The notes under the pieces are model-generated. The model searched no databases and was not told the origin of the DNA. It saw nothing but the letters and a program-made list of their open reading frames with translations. A stretch of 64,000 nt of DNA, from the NCBI GenBank assembly GCA_016719885.1, contig JADJYF010000010.1:124001-188000 (forward strand). The letters are read 5' to 3'. The DNA comes from Pseudomonadota bacterium (GTDB lineage Bacteria; Pseudomonadota; Gammaproteobacteria; Ga0077536). A program made the translations under genes and the position numbers. This document shows positions 48,370 through 57,064 of the stretch, piece by piece (within the stretch, counting starts at the first letter, position 1; the number at the start of each line of letters is the position of its first letter).

Positions 48370-49539
48370 TCAGGGATTGCGCACGGCGTCCAGCACGTAG
48401 ACCGGCCGCTGGATATTCATCACCAGGCCGTAGCTGACGTTGTCGAAGGTGCGGAACACCATGAGTTCTCCGGCGCGCTCCTCGGGCAGACGCACCGCCA
48501 CCGGCTTGCTGCCCTTGACGGGCGTCCCGACGAAATCTCGCGCCGCGCGGTCCACGCCGCGCACGTCGTTGATGAGGCTTTCCCACAGGCGCCCGGCGCG
48601 GGTCGGGCTTTCACGCTCCAAACGGGCGCGTTCTTCTTCCTGCCGCTGGTAGGCGACGTCGCTGCCTATCGGGTCTTTGACCACCTTGCCGCGCTGGAAG
48701 ATGGCCAGAACATGGCCGGCTTCGAGACCGTCGCGGGCGCCGCGATTGAGTACCACGACCTGGTGCTGGGCAATCTGGCTGATGCCGCCCATGGCCGAGA
48801 TGATCTTGGCATCGACCGGCGCCGCCGGCGCGTGGGGAATGAACTCCACGTATTCGTCTTCGGTCTGGGGCAACAAGCGGTCACCCTTCATGACCTCTTT
48901 GCTGGAACTGACCACCTGCACGGTGGCCGGATCGCCGAATTTCTCGACCAGGGCGTCACCCAGGTGCTCGGCTTCGTAACCCAGCAGCGCCTGGGTGTCG
49001 GGGTCTCGGTATTCACCCCCCTTGCGGAACACCGAGAACTTGGCGGTGGCCGGTTCGCCAAGATTGCGCACGTAAACGCGGAAACCCTGGCCGAAAGCCA
49101 GGTGTTCGTCCTGCGAGCCGACGATGTAGGCCGCATTGTCGAGATCGGCCTCGGACACCACGCGCGGGCGGCTGAGGAACTGGTGGATGGCATCGAGGGG
49201 AATGGCGTGGATGACTTCGGCGTGAGCCGATTCGCGAATCGAAGGCGAGAGTTTGACGTTACGGTCGACCACCCGCAGGCGCGGCTTGCCGTTGACGTAT
49301 TCGAGCGACAGCACATCGCCGGGATAAATCCAGTGGGGATCGGCAATTTGCGGGTTGTCGTGCCAGATCTCGGGCCACTGCCAGGGGTGCGTCAGAAAGC
49401 GCCCTGAAATGTCCCACAGGGTGTCGCCTTTTTGCACGGTGTAGGTCTGCGGGTGGTCGCTGCGGAGTTGGACTTCATCGGCTCCGGCCACGGCGCAAAC
49501 CAACAGCGCAACAAGAAAAATGACAATTTTTCCCGACAT
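48370..49539 (-). CDS. LysM peptidoglycan-binding domain protein, secreted
   Basis: This 389-residue protein begins with a signal peptide (MSGKIVIFLVALLVCAVAGA). One LysM domain follows at about residues 32-80 (YTVQKGDTLWDISGRFL). The rest, about 300 residues, has no motif I recognise. It should bind cell-wall glycan in the periplasm. The gene is divergent from def across 162 bp and upstream of dprA, a conserved gammaproteobacterial arrangement. The molecular role is unknown. Confidence 0.92.
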   Translation of the reverse strand: MSGKIVIFLVALLVCAVAGADEVQLRSDHPQTYTVQKGDTLWDISGRFLTHPWQWPEIWHDNPQIADPHWIYPGDVLSLEYVNGKPRLRVVDRNVKLSPSIRESAHAEVIHAIPLDAIHQFLSRPRVVSEADLDNAAYIVGSQDEHLAFGQGFRVYVRNLGEPATAKFSVFRKGGEYRDPDTQALLGYEAEHLGDALVEKFGDPATVQVVSSSKEVMKGDRLLPQTEDEYVEFIPHAPAAPVDAKIISAMGGISQIAQHQVVVLNRGARDGLEAGHVLAIFQRGKVVKDPIGSDVAYQRQEEERARLERESPTRAGRLWESLINDVRGVDRAARDFVGTPVKGSKPVAVRLPEERAGELMVFRTFDNVSYGLVMNIQRPVYVLDAVRNP

Positions 49540-49569
49540 GTCAATGCTCTTAGGTGACGTCTTTAATGT

Positions 49570-49578
49570 AGTTTAGCA
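49570..49578 (-). promoter_or_regulatory. Candidate extended -10 element for the LysM gene
   Basis: On the minus strand TGCTAAACT forms an extended -10 about 30 bp upstream of the LysM gene start. There is no good -35 box. The AT-rich context supports a promoter, but this is a weak call. Confidence 0.35.
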
Positions 49579-49643
49579 GAATCGAATCGAAAATAAACAC
49601 TTGCGCGAAGCCCGGCGCGATTCCCCTGCAAAGTCAATTCTTC

Positions 49644-49672
49644 TTGATTAATCAGTGCCTTACAGATATCCT
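49644..49672 (+). promoter_or_regulatory. Candidate promoter of the def-fmt-rsmB operon
   Basis: TTGATT (49644-49649) and TATCCT (49667-49672) are spaced by 17 bp and lie 30 bp before the def start. Match is 4 of 6 or better at each box. Confidence 0.5.
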
Positions 49673-49701
49673 GCAGGCTCTACAAATTTTCCGGAACGAG
49701 C

Positions 49702-50205
49702 ATGGCCCTGCGGCAGATCCTCCACCATCCCGATCCCCGTCTGCGACACAAGGCGGCGGATGTGACGCGCTTTGACGCCTCGCTCGCAAGCCTCGTCGAC
49801 GACATGTTCGAGACCATGTATGCCGCGCCGGGCATCGGCCTGGCGGCGACCCAGATAGACGTGCAATTGCGCGTCATCGTGGTCGACACCTCGTCCGACA
49901 AATGCACTCCGCTTTGCTTCATCAACCCCCGCATCCTCGACCGCCGCGGCGAGGAGGAAATGGAGGAAGGCTGCCTGTCGGTGCCGGGCATTTTCGATTA
50001 CGTGCAGCGCGCCGAATGGGTGCGCATCGCCGCGTGCGACCGTGACGGCAAGCCCTTCGAATTCGAAGCCGATGGCCTGCTGGCGGTGTGCATTCAGCAC
50101 GAGATGGATCACCTGGAAGGCAAGCTGTTCGTCGATTACCTGTCGCACCTGAAGCAGACGCGCATACGCAAGAAGCTCGAAAAAGAGCAGCGACAGGCGG
50201 GCTGA
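49702..50205 (+). CDS. def: Peptide deformylase
   Basis: A 167-residue iron/zinc enzyme that removes the formyl group from nascent N-terminal methionine. All three motifs are present: GIGLAATQ (44-51), EGCLSVPG with metal ligand Cys91, and the HEMDH box with His133, Glu134 and His137. It is followed by fmt, which adds the formyl group to the initiator tRNA, the classical pairing. A GGAACGAG site precedes the ATG. Confidence 0.97.
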   Translation: MALRQILHHPDPRLRHKAADVTRFDASLASLVDDMFETMYAAPGIGLAATQIDVQLRVIVVDTSSDKCTPLCFINPRILDRRGEEEMEEGCLSVPGIFDYVQRAEWVRIAACDRDGKPFEFEADGLLAVCIQHEMDHLEGKLFVDYLSHLKQTRIRKKLEKEQRQAG

Positions 50206-50299
50206 GGGTGAGCCATCGCAAGTCGTCGAGCGCGCCGCACGTGGCGCAATGGCCCGCGGGCGCCCGCCCATGCCCTGCGCATGGCGAGGTCGACAAGGG

Positions 50300-51229
50300 A
50301 TGAAACAGCCGGCCGTCCGCACGATTTTTGCCGGTACGCCGGATTTCGCCGTGCCCGGCCTGAAAGTGTTGCTGGAGCGTCCGGAATTCGAAGTGGTTGC
50401 GGTCTACACGCAACCCGATCGCCCGGCGGGTCGCGGTCGTCGCCTGCATGCCAGTCCGGTCAAGGAACTGGCAGTGTCCGCCGGTCTTGCCATAGAACAG
50501 CCGGAACGCGTCACCACCGACGAGGCCATCGCCCGTTACCAGAGCTACCGGCCGGCGCTGCTGGTGGTCGCGGCCTATGGCCTGATGCTGCCGAATCCTT
50601 TCATCGACGCGCCGGTCACGGCCATCAACATCCACGCCTCGCTGTTGCCGCGCTGGCGCGGCGCCGCACCGATCCAACGGGCCGTGATGGCCGGCGACGA
50701 GCGCACCGGCATTTCAATCATGCGCGTGGTGAAAAAACTGGATGCAGGGCCTGTGTGGCTGATGCGCGAGTGCCCGATCACGAGCACGACCACCGGCGGC
50801 AGTCTGCACGATGAATTGGCGGCGCTCGGCGGCGCGGCGCTGGACGCGGCGCTGGATCTCTACCTGGCGGGCCCAGTCCAGGAAAGCGTCCAGGATGAAG
50901 CCGCCGTCACCTACGCCGCCAAGCTCGGGCCGGCGGACAGGGATATCGACTGGCGGCAGCCGGCGCAGGCCATCGATCGCCAGGTGCGCGCGCTGAACCC
51001 GAGTCCCGCGGCCACGACGCGTTTCGGACAGCTCGACGTCAAGGTGCTGGCCGGTCACGTGTCCGCGCCCGTCGCCGGCGCCGTCGCTGGCAGCGTCGTC
51101 GGCCATGACGATGGCGGCATCGTGGTGGCGACGGGCGACGGCAGCTATACCATCACCGAACTGCAGCCGGCGGGTAAGCAACGCATGTCCGCGCAGTCGT
51201 TCCGCAATGGCTATGGAAGTTATCTGTGA
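50300..51229 (+). CDS. fmt: Methionyl-tRNA formyltransferase
   Basis: A 309-residue enzyme formylating Met-tRNAfMet with 10-formyl-THF. It has RTIFAGTPDFAVPGLKVLL at the N-terminus and the formyl-binding loop NIHASLLPRWRGAAPIQRA with catalytic Asn and His. The C-terminal OB-fold domain starts around residue 205. I chose the ATG at 50300 with AAGGG before it; the frame is open 17 codons upstream. The stop overlaps the rsmB start. Confidence 0.96.
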   Translation: MKQPAVRTIFAGTPDFAVPGLKVLLERPEFEVVAVYTQPDRPAGRGRRLHASPVKELAVSAGLAIEQPERVTTDEAIARYQSYRPALLVVAAYGLMLPNPFIDAPVTAINIHASLLPRWRGAAPIQRAVMAGDERTGISIMRVVKKLDAGPVWLMRECPITSTTTGGSLHDELAALGGAALDAALDLYLAGPVQESVQDEAAVTYAAKLGPADRDIDWRQPAQAIDRQVRALNPSPAATTRFGQLDVKVLAGHVSAPVAGAVAGSVVGHDDGGIVVATGDGSYTITELQPAGKQRMSAQSFRNGYGSYL

Positions 51230-52533
51230 ATGCGGTTCGCGGCTCGACCCGCGTCAGGAGCGCCGCCATCGTGCACGCCGTCGTCAACGAAGGCCGCTCT
51301 CTCTCGCAGGCCGCGCCCGCCGCGCTCGTTGAACTCGCCGATGAACGCGATCGCGCTTTCGTTCAGGCCTGCGCTTTCGGCGTGCTGCGTCACTTTAATG
51401 CGCTGAAGGCACGTCTCGCGTCCCTCATGCCAAAACCGCTGCGGCGCAAGGACGCCGATCTGGAAGCCTTGCTGCTGGTTGGCCTGTACCAGCTCCAGTA
51501 CATGGACGTCGCCAGTCACGCAGCGGTTTCCGCCACCGTCGACGGTGCGCGTGAACTCGACAAGGACTGGGCATGCGGCCTCGTGAACGGCGTGCTGCGC
51601 GCCGCCCAGCGCCAACCCGCCGCCGACACGCATGCGGACCCGCGCAGCGAATTCCCGCAGTGGATGCTCGATCGCGTGCGCGCAGACTGGCCCGAAGAGT
51701 GGCGCGCGGTGTTCGAACACAGCAATACCGAAGCGCCGCTCACGCTGCGCGTCAATCGCCTTAAGACCACGCGCGAGGCCTATGCCGCGCTGCTGGGCGA
51801 GCGCGGCATGGCCTGTACACCCGGCCGTCACGGCCATGCCGCGCTGCGACTCGCCGAGGCCAGCGCGGTCACACAGTTGCCGCACTTCAACGACGGCCAT
51901 GTCTCGGTGCAGGATGAAGCCGCGCAGCTGGCGGCGCAAATCCTTGCTCCCCGTGCGGGCGAACGCGTACTGGACGCCTGCGCCGCGCCAGGCGGCAAGA
52001 CCGCGCACCTCATGGAGCTCGGCGGCCCCAGCCTCGAACTGGTGGCGCTGGATGAATCGGCCATGCGCCTGCGCCGCGTCGCGGACAACCTGGCGCGCCT
52101 GGGACTGCATTGCACGGTGCTGGCAGCCGACGCCGGCGCGCCGTCGTCGTGGTGGGATGGCCGCGCTTTTGACAAGATTCTGCTCGATGCGCCGTGCAGC
52201 GCGCTGGGTGTCATGCGCCGCCATCCCGACATCCGCCTGCGACGCACGGCGCAGGACGTGCTGGCGGTCGGCCATCAGCAGCGCCGTCTGCTGCTCGCGC
52301 TGTGGCCCCTGCTCGCGGTCGGTGGTCGCATGCTTTACGCGACCTGCTCGATATTGCGCGCCGAGAACGATGATGTCATCGACAGCCTGTTGAGCACCCA
52401 TGTCGACGCCGAGACCGTGCCTCTGCCGATCGAAGCCGGACACGCCACGCGCCATGGGCGCCAGGTGTTGCCGGGACAAGATTCCATGGACGGCTTCTAC
52501 TACTGCCTCCTGACCAAGCGGCCCCCATGCTGA
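51226..52533 (+). CDS. rsmB: 16S rRNA (cytosine-967-C5)-methyltransferase RsmB
   Basis: A 435-residue SAM-dependent methyltransferase. The N-terminal NusB-like domain covers about residues 1-135. The Rossmann domain follows with the SAM motif DACAAPGGKTAHL, and two active cysteines lie in DAPCSALGVMRRHP and YATCSIL. It starts with GTG in a GTGA overlap with the fmt stop. The gene order def-fmt-rsmB is conserved. Confidence 0.96.
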   Translation: MNAVRGSTRVRSAAIVHAVVNEGRSLSQAAPAALVELADERDRAFVQACAFGVLRHFNALKARLASLMPKPLRRKDADLEALLLVGLYQLQYMDVASHAAVSATVDGARELDKDWACGLVNGVLRAAQRQPAADTHADPRSEFPQWMLDRVRADWPEEWRAVFEHSNTEAPLTLRVNRLKTTREAYAALLGERGMACTPGRHGHAALRLAEASAVTQLPHFNDGHVSVQDEAAQLAAQILAPRAGERVLDACAAPGGKTAHLMELGGPSLELVALDESAMRLRRVADNLARLGLHCTVLAADAGAPSSWWDGRAFDKILLDAPCSALGVMRRHPDIRLRRTAQDVLAVGHQQRRLLLALWPLLAVGGRMLYATCSILRAENDDVIDSLLSTHVDAETVPLPIEAGHATRHGRQVLPGQDSMDGFYYCLLTKRPPC

Positions 52534-53105
52534 AACGCTTCACGCTGTTCTCGATGCGCGGTTTGCTGGGCTTGCCCCTGCTGCTGGCCTTGCTGTGGCT
52601 GCCGAGCGTGCGCGCCGGCACCATCACGCTGACCGCCGCCAATGAGCACATCACCAATGACATGGTGATGATCGACGCCGACGCCGACTTCCAGTTCAGC
52701 GACGACGCCATCAAGGCCATCAACAGCGGGGTGCCGATCACCATCGAGTTCGACATCCGCGTATCGCGTCCACGCAAACTGCTGTGGGATACGGAGCTGC
52801 TGAGCGCGCATCGCGAATACGTGATCGAGCGCCACGCCTTGAGCAAGCAGTTCATCATTGCCGACCAGATCACCGGCGACCGGCGCATACACGGCTCGCT
52901 GGAACTGGCGATTGACGATCTCGGGCGCATCCGCAACCTGCCGATAGCCGAGGCGCGCCAGCTCGAAGGCGAGAAGGATCTGGACGTGGCGATGCGCGTG
53001 CGCCTCGCCATCCGCTCGCTGCCAGGACCACTGATCCCGATAGCCTATGTTTCACCGGGCTGGCATATGTCCAGCGGCTGGTTCCGATGGCAAACCCAGC
53101 AGTGA
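52527..53105 (+). CDS. DUF4390 domain protein, exported
   Basis: A 192-residue protein with a signal peptide (residues about 10-33, LGLPLLLALLWLPSVRAG) and a beta-rich remainder of the DUF4390 family; function not established. It overlaps the rsmB stop by 7 bp and its 3' end overlaps the ntrY-like start by 19 bp. Homologues are regularly found between rsmB and a NtrY-type kinase, which suggests a role with that kinase in the envelope (inference). Confidence 0.9.
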   Translation: MLKRFTLFSMRGLLGLPLLLALLWLPSVRAGTITLTAANEHITNDMVMIDADADFQFSDDAIKAINSGVPITIEFDIRVSRPRKLLWDTELLSAHREYVIERHALSKQFIIADQITGDRRIHGSLELAIDDLGRIRNLPIAEARQLEGEKDLDVAMRVRLAIRSLPGPLIPIAYVSPGWHMSSGWFRWQTQQ

Positions 53106-55345
53106 AACGCCCGCGCACCGTGATGCTGGGCGCGGTCGCGCTGCTCAGCCTGTCGCTGCTCGGCTCGCTGGTGTTGATGAGCGCGGCGATGCAGAACTCG
53201 GCGCGTTTCGGCGCACTGTACTCGGTGCTGCTGTTGTCGAACACCGCCGGCCTGCTGGCTTTTGTCGGCCTCATCAGCATCAATGTGCGGCGCCTCGCCC
53301 GCCAGCTGCGCGCGCGCGAAGCAGGGGCGCGCCTGACGCTGCGTATGCTGGTGATCTTCGTCGCGCTCGCGGTGCTGCCAGTGACGGTGCTGTATTCGTT
53401 CTCCCTCGATTTCCTCAAACGCGGCATCGACAGCTGGTTCGACGTGCGCATCGGCCAGGCGCTGGAGAGCGCGCTCGAGCTCGGCCGCGAAGCGCTCGAC
53501 CTGCGCATGCGCGAACTTTTGTCGCAGACCGAGGCGATGGCCGAAGAGATCGGCCAGGGCGCGCCGGAGCGCACCACGCTCAACCTCGATGCGCTGCGCG
53601 ATCCGGACAGCATCGTGGTGGCGAGCGCGTGGACGCCGGGCTCGGCGGTGCTGGACACCATGCGCACCCACAGCGGCGCCGACGAATTGACCTTGCTCAG
53701 CAGCGACGGTGAACCGCTCGCGACCAGCAGCCGCATTTCCGATCTGATTCCGCACCTGCCGGCCGAAGCGGTGCTGCTGCAGGTTCGACAGGGGCGCAGC
53801 TACATCGGCCTCGATCCCTTGCGTGATGGCACCTTGTTCGTGCGCGTGGCGGTCAATGTCAACGTCGCGCCCGGCTCGGGGCAACGCCGCGTGTTGCACG
53901 CTCTTTATCCCATCTCGCCGCGCCTCAACAGGCTCGCCGCCACGGTCGAGGATGCCTACGCCAAGTACCACGAGCTCGACTACCTGCGCGACAAGCTCAA
54001 GCTGAGCTTCGCCATGACCCTGACCATGGTGCTGTTGTTCAGCATCGTCACCGCGGTGTGGGCGGCGTTCTACTCGGCGCGGCGGCTGGCCGCGCCGATC
54101 CGCGATCTCGCGACCGGCACGGCGGCGGTGGCGGCGGGTGATTACACCACCAGCCTGCCGGTGCAGAGCAACGACGAGATGGGCTTCCTGGTCAGTTCCT
54201 TCAACGACATGACGCGGCGCATCGGCCGTGCGCGCGTCGAGGTGGAAACCCAGCGCGAGTACCTGGACACGGTGCTCAGGCAGCTGTCGTCGGGCGTCAT
54301 TGCCCTCGATGAATCGGCGCGCATCACCACCTTGAACGACTCCGCCGCGCAGATGCTGGAACTCGGCGAGGACGCCCGCCCCGGCGCCTCGTTCCTCGCC
54401 GCCTGCCAGGCCGATCCGCACCTGCATCCGTTGGCCGAGGCGCTTGCGCCCCTGATCGAAGAGCATCGGCGGCAATGGCAGGAGCAGATCACGATCTTCG
54501 CCTCGGACGGACGTCGCGTGCTGATGTGTCGCGGCACCGCGCTGGCCGCCGAAGGCGACGCCGCGCGTGGCTATGTCATCGTGTTCGAGAACATCACCGC
54601 CATCATCCAGGGTCAACGCGACGCGGCGTGGTCGGAAGTGGCGCGTCGCCTCGCCCACGAAATCAAGAATCCGCTGACGCCCATCCAGCTCGCCGCCGAA
54701 CGGCTGCGGCAGAAATACCTGAAGAAACTGGGGGCCGAGGAAGGCGAGGCGCTGGAGCGCCTGACCAGCACCATCGTGCAACAGGTCGACACCATGAAGG
54801 CCATCGTCAATACCTTCTCGGACTACGCCAAGACGCCGACCATCAGTCGCGGCGCGGTCGACATCAACGCCTTGCTGTCCGGCGTCATCGAACTGTTCCG
54901 TGGCGCCTATCCCGGGGCCACGGTGGAAACCCATCTGGCTGCCGATCTGCCGCCCATCTCCGGTGACGTGACGCGCCTGCGCCAGGTCATGAACAACCTC
55001 ATCAAGAATGCCTTCGAGGCGTCGCCCGAACCGACGAATGCGCATATCATTATTGCGACCTCGACCACCCAGTACGCGCAGGCGGACCACGTCGAGATCC
55101 GCATCGAGGATCGCGGCGATGGCTTGCCCGAGCAGATGTTGCAGAACATTTTCGAGCCCTACGTGTCCAGTAAGGCACGGGGCACGGGCCTGGGCCTGGC
55201 CATCGTCAAGAAGATCGTCGAAGAGCACAACGGCGTCGTCACCTTGCGTAACAACCCGGACCAGGGCGCGGTTGCCATCATCCGTCTGCCGCTCGACAAG
55301 GAGTCGGCACCGAACGAACCTAGACTAGCGAAGGACGCCGTATGA
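53087..55345 (+). CDS. ntrY: NtrY-type membrane sensor histidine kinase
   Basis: This 752-residue kinase has two or three N-terminal membrane helices (about residues 13-105) and an extracytoplasmic sensing region. A further helix (about 308-328) leads into a HAMP domain (SARRLAAPIRDLATGTAAVA). Next come a PAS domain, HisKA (RLAHEIKNPLTPIQL with the phosphoacceptor His) and HATPase (NNLIKNAFEA, EDRGDGLP, GTGLGLAIVKK). Its architecture is that of NtrY, implicated in nitrogen and redox sensing in other proteobacteria. It overlaps the ntrX-like gene by 4 bp. Confidence 0.92.
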   Translation: MANPAVKRPRTVMLGAVALLSLSLLGSLVLMSAAMQNSARFGALYSVLLLSNTAGLLAFVGLISINVRRLARQLRAREAGARLTLRMLVIFVALAVLPVTVLYSFSLDFLKRGIDSWFDVRIGQALESALELGREALDLRMRELLSQTEAMAEEIGQGAPERTTLNLDALRDPDSIVVASAWTPGSAVLDTMRTHSGADELTLLSSDGEPLATSSRISDLIPHLPAEAVLLQVRQGRSYIGLDPLRDGTLFVRVAVNVNVAPGSGQRRVLHALYPISPRLNRLAATVEDAYAKYHELDYLRDKLKLSFAMTLTMVLLFSIVTAVWAAFYSARRLAAPIRDLATGTAAVAAGDYTTSLPVQSNDEMGFLVSSFNDMTRRIGRARVEVETQREYLDTVLRQLSSGVIALDESARITTLNDSAAQMLELGEDARPGASFLAACQADPHLHPLAEALAPLIEEHRRQWQEQITIFASDGRRVLMCRGTALAAEGDAARGYVIVFENITAIIQGQRDAAWSEVARRLAHEIKNPLTPIQLAAERLRQKYLKKLGAEEGEALERLTSTIVQQVDTMKAIVNTFSDYAKTPTISRGAVDINALLSGVIELFRGAYPGATVETHLAADLPPISGDVTRLRQVMNNLIKNAFEASPEPTNAHIIIATSTTQYAQADHVEIRIEDRGDGLPEQMLQNIFEPYVSSKARGTGLGLAIVKKIVEEHNGVVTLRNNPDQGAVAIIRLPLDKESAPNEPRLAKDAV

Positions 55346-56718
55346 GCACCGCCCATATCCTGGTTGTCGACGACGAACCCGACATTCGCGGACTGCTCAA
55401 GGAAATCCTCGAGGACGAGGGTTTCGAGGTCACCATCGCCGAAAACGCCGAGCGCGCGCGCGAGGCGCGTCGCCAGCGTCGCCCCGATCTGATCCTGCTC
55501 GACATCTGGATGCCCGACACCGACGGCATCACGCTGCTCAAGGAATGGTCGGATGGCTCCACCGTCGACACGCCGGTGATCATGATGTCCGGCCACGGCA
55601 CGGTCGAAACCGCGGTCGAGGCCACCCGCCTCGGCGCCTACGACTTCATCGAAAAGCCGCTCTCGATTGCCAAGATCCTGGTGACCGTGCAGCGCGCGCT
55701 CGAGAACGCGAGCCTGGTATCGGAGAACATCGGTCTGCGCGCGCGCAGCCAGTCGCCCAACGAGCCGATAGGCTCCAGCCCGGAAATGGAGAAGCTGCGC
55801 GCCGACGGGCGCCGCATCGCCGATCACAAGACCAGCGTTTTCATCAGCGGCGAATCGGGCGTCGGCAAGGAAACCATCGCGCGCTTCATCCACAGCCAGG
55901 GCAGCCGCGCCGGCAACCGCTTCATCAACGTCAGCGTGGCGGGCCTCGCGCGCGAGAACCCCGATGCCGAGCTGTTCGGCACCGAGGACAACGGCAAGGT
56001 CAGCTTCGGCTCGCTGGAACTCGCCAATGGCGGCACCTTGTTCCTGAAGGACATCGCCGACATGGACATGAGCACCCAGGCGCGCCTCTTGAGCGCGTTG
56101 GAGAACCAGTCCTTCCTGCGTGTCGGCGGGCGTGAACCGGTGACGGTGGACGTGCGCATCATCGCCAGCACGCGGCGCAATCTTGCCGAGATGGTGGCGG
56201 CCGGCAAATTCCGTGAAGACCTCTATTACCGCCTCAACGTGCTGCCGCTGACGGTGCCGCCGCTGCGCGAACGGCGCGGCGACATCGACGAACTGGTCGA
56301 TCACTTCCTCACCTACTTCGAAACCCGCGAAGGACTGCCGCGACGTGCCTTGGCCAGCGCGGTGCGCCATCGTCTGCAGGATTACGACTGGCCGGGCAAC
56401 GTGCGCGAGCTGAAGAACTTCATCCAGCGTCTGCTGATCCTGGGCGGTACCGGCCAGGTGGAGGTGTCGGAGGTGAACGCCATGCTCGGCCTCACGCCGG
56501 AAGTCAGCGCCGAGCCCTTGCTGCCCGGCTTCGACATGCCGCTGCGCGAAGCGCGCGAGCAATTCGAAAAGGCCTACCTCGAATACCAGCTGCGCGCCTT
56601 CAACGGCAGCGTGAGCCGCGTATCGGAGCGGGTCGGTATCGAACGCACCCATCTTTATCGCAAGCTGCGCAGCCTCGGCATCGATCCGAAGCGCATCAAG
56701 GACGAAGGGCGGGAATGA
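55342..56718 (+). CDS. ntrX: NtrX-type response regulator with degenerate sigma-54 AAA+ domain
   Basis: This 458-residue protein has a receiver (Asp54 in ILLDIWMP, Lys105), an AAA+ domain (about 140-370) and a C-terminal Fis-type helix-turn-helix (VSERVGIERTHLYRKLRSLG). Walker A GESGVGKE (170-177) is intact. The sigma-54 contact loop GAFTGA, expected around 213-222, is missing: ELFGTEDNGKVSFGSLE stands there. Walker B reads GTLFLKDI, so the metal-binding Asp is Lys236. It probably cannot activate sigma-54 polymerase and may work as a simple DNA-binding regulator. Co-transcribed with ntrY. Confidence 0.92.
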   Translation: MSTAHILVVDDEPDIRGLLKEILEDEGFEVTIAENAERAREARRQRRPDLILLDIWMPDTDGITLLKEWSDGSTVDTPVIMMSGHGTVETAVEATRLGAYDFIEKPLSIAKILVTVQRALENASLVSENIGLRARSQSPNEPIGSSPEMEKLRADGRRIADHKTSVFISGESGVGKETIARFIHSQGSRAGNRFINVSVAGLARENPDAELFGTEDNGKVSFGSLELANGGTLFLKDIADMDMSTQARLLSALENQSFLRVGGREPVTVDVRIIASTRRNLAEMVAAGKFREDLYYRLNVLPLTVPPLRERRGDIDELVDHFLTYFETREGLPRRALASAVRHRLQDYDWPGNVRELKNFIQRLLILGGTGQVEVSEVNAMLGLTPEVSAEPLLPGFDMPLREAREQFEKAYLEYQLRAFNGSVSRVSERVGIERTHLYRKLRSLGIDPKRIKDEGRE

Positions 56719-56743
56719 GCGCGGCGCATGCGCCCCACGCGGC

Positions 56744-57058
56744 GTGAAGCCCATCGTCGCAAGGCTGGAAGCGCTGCTCGTCAGCCAGGGCGAAACCGCC
56801 CTGTTGCGCTTCAGTCTCGGCAATGCCTGTCTCGAAGACGACCCGGCCCAGGCTACTGAACACCTGCAGCGCGCGGTCGCGCTCGACCCCGACTACTCGG
56901 CGGCGTGGAAGCTGCTCGGCAAGGCGCTGGCCATGGGCGGCGATCCGGCGGCGGCGCAGCGCGCCTATGAACAGGGCATCGTGGTCGCCGAACGGCGCGG
57001 CGACATCCAAGCCGCCAAGGAGATGCGGGTGTTCCTCAAACGACTGACACGCGAGTGA
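56744..57058 (+). CDS. Small tetratricopeptide-repeat protein
   Basis: A 104-residue protein from a GTG start at 56744, built of two to three TPR-like helical pairs (ALLRFSLGNACLEDDPAQAT, YSAAWKLLGKALAMGG). No signal peptide or enzyme motif. It lies 25 bp after the ntrX-like gene and probably belongs to that transcript. The partner it binds is unknown. Confidence 0.8.
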   Translation: MKPIVARLEALLVSQGETALLRFSLGNACLEDDPAQATEHLQRAVALDPDYSAAWKLLGKALAMGGDPAAAQRAYEQGIVVAERRGDIQAAKEMRVFLKRLTRE

Positions 57059-57064
57059 GCGCGC

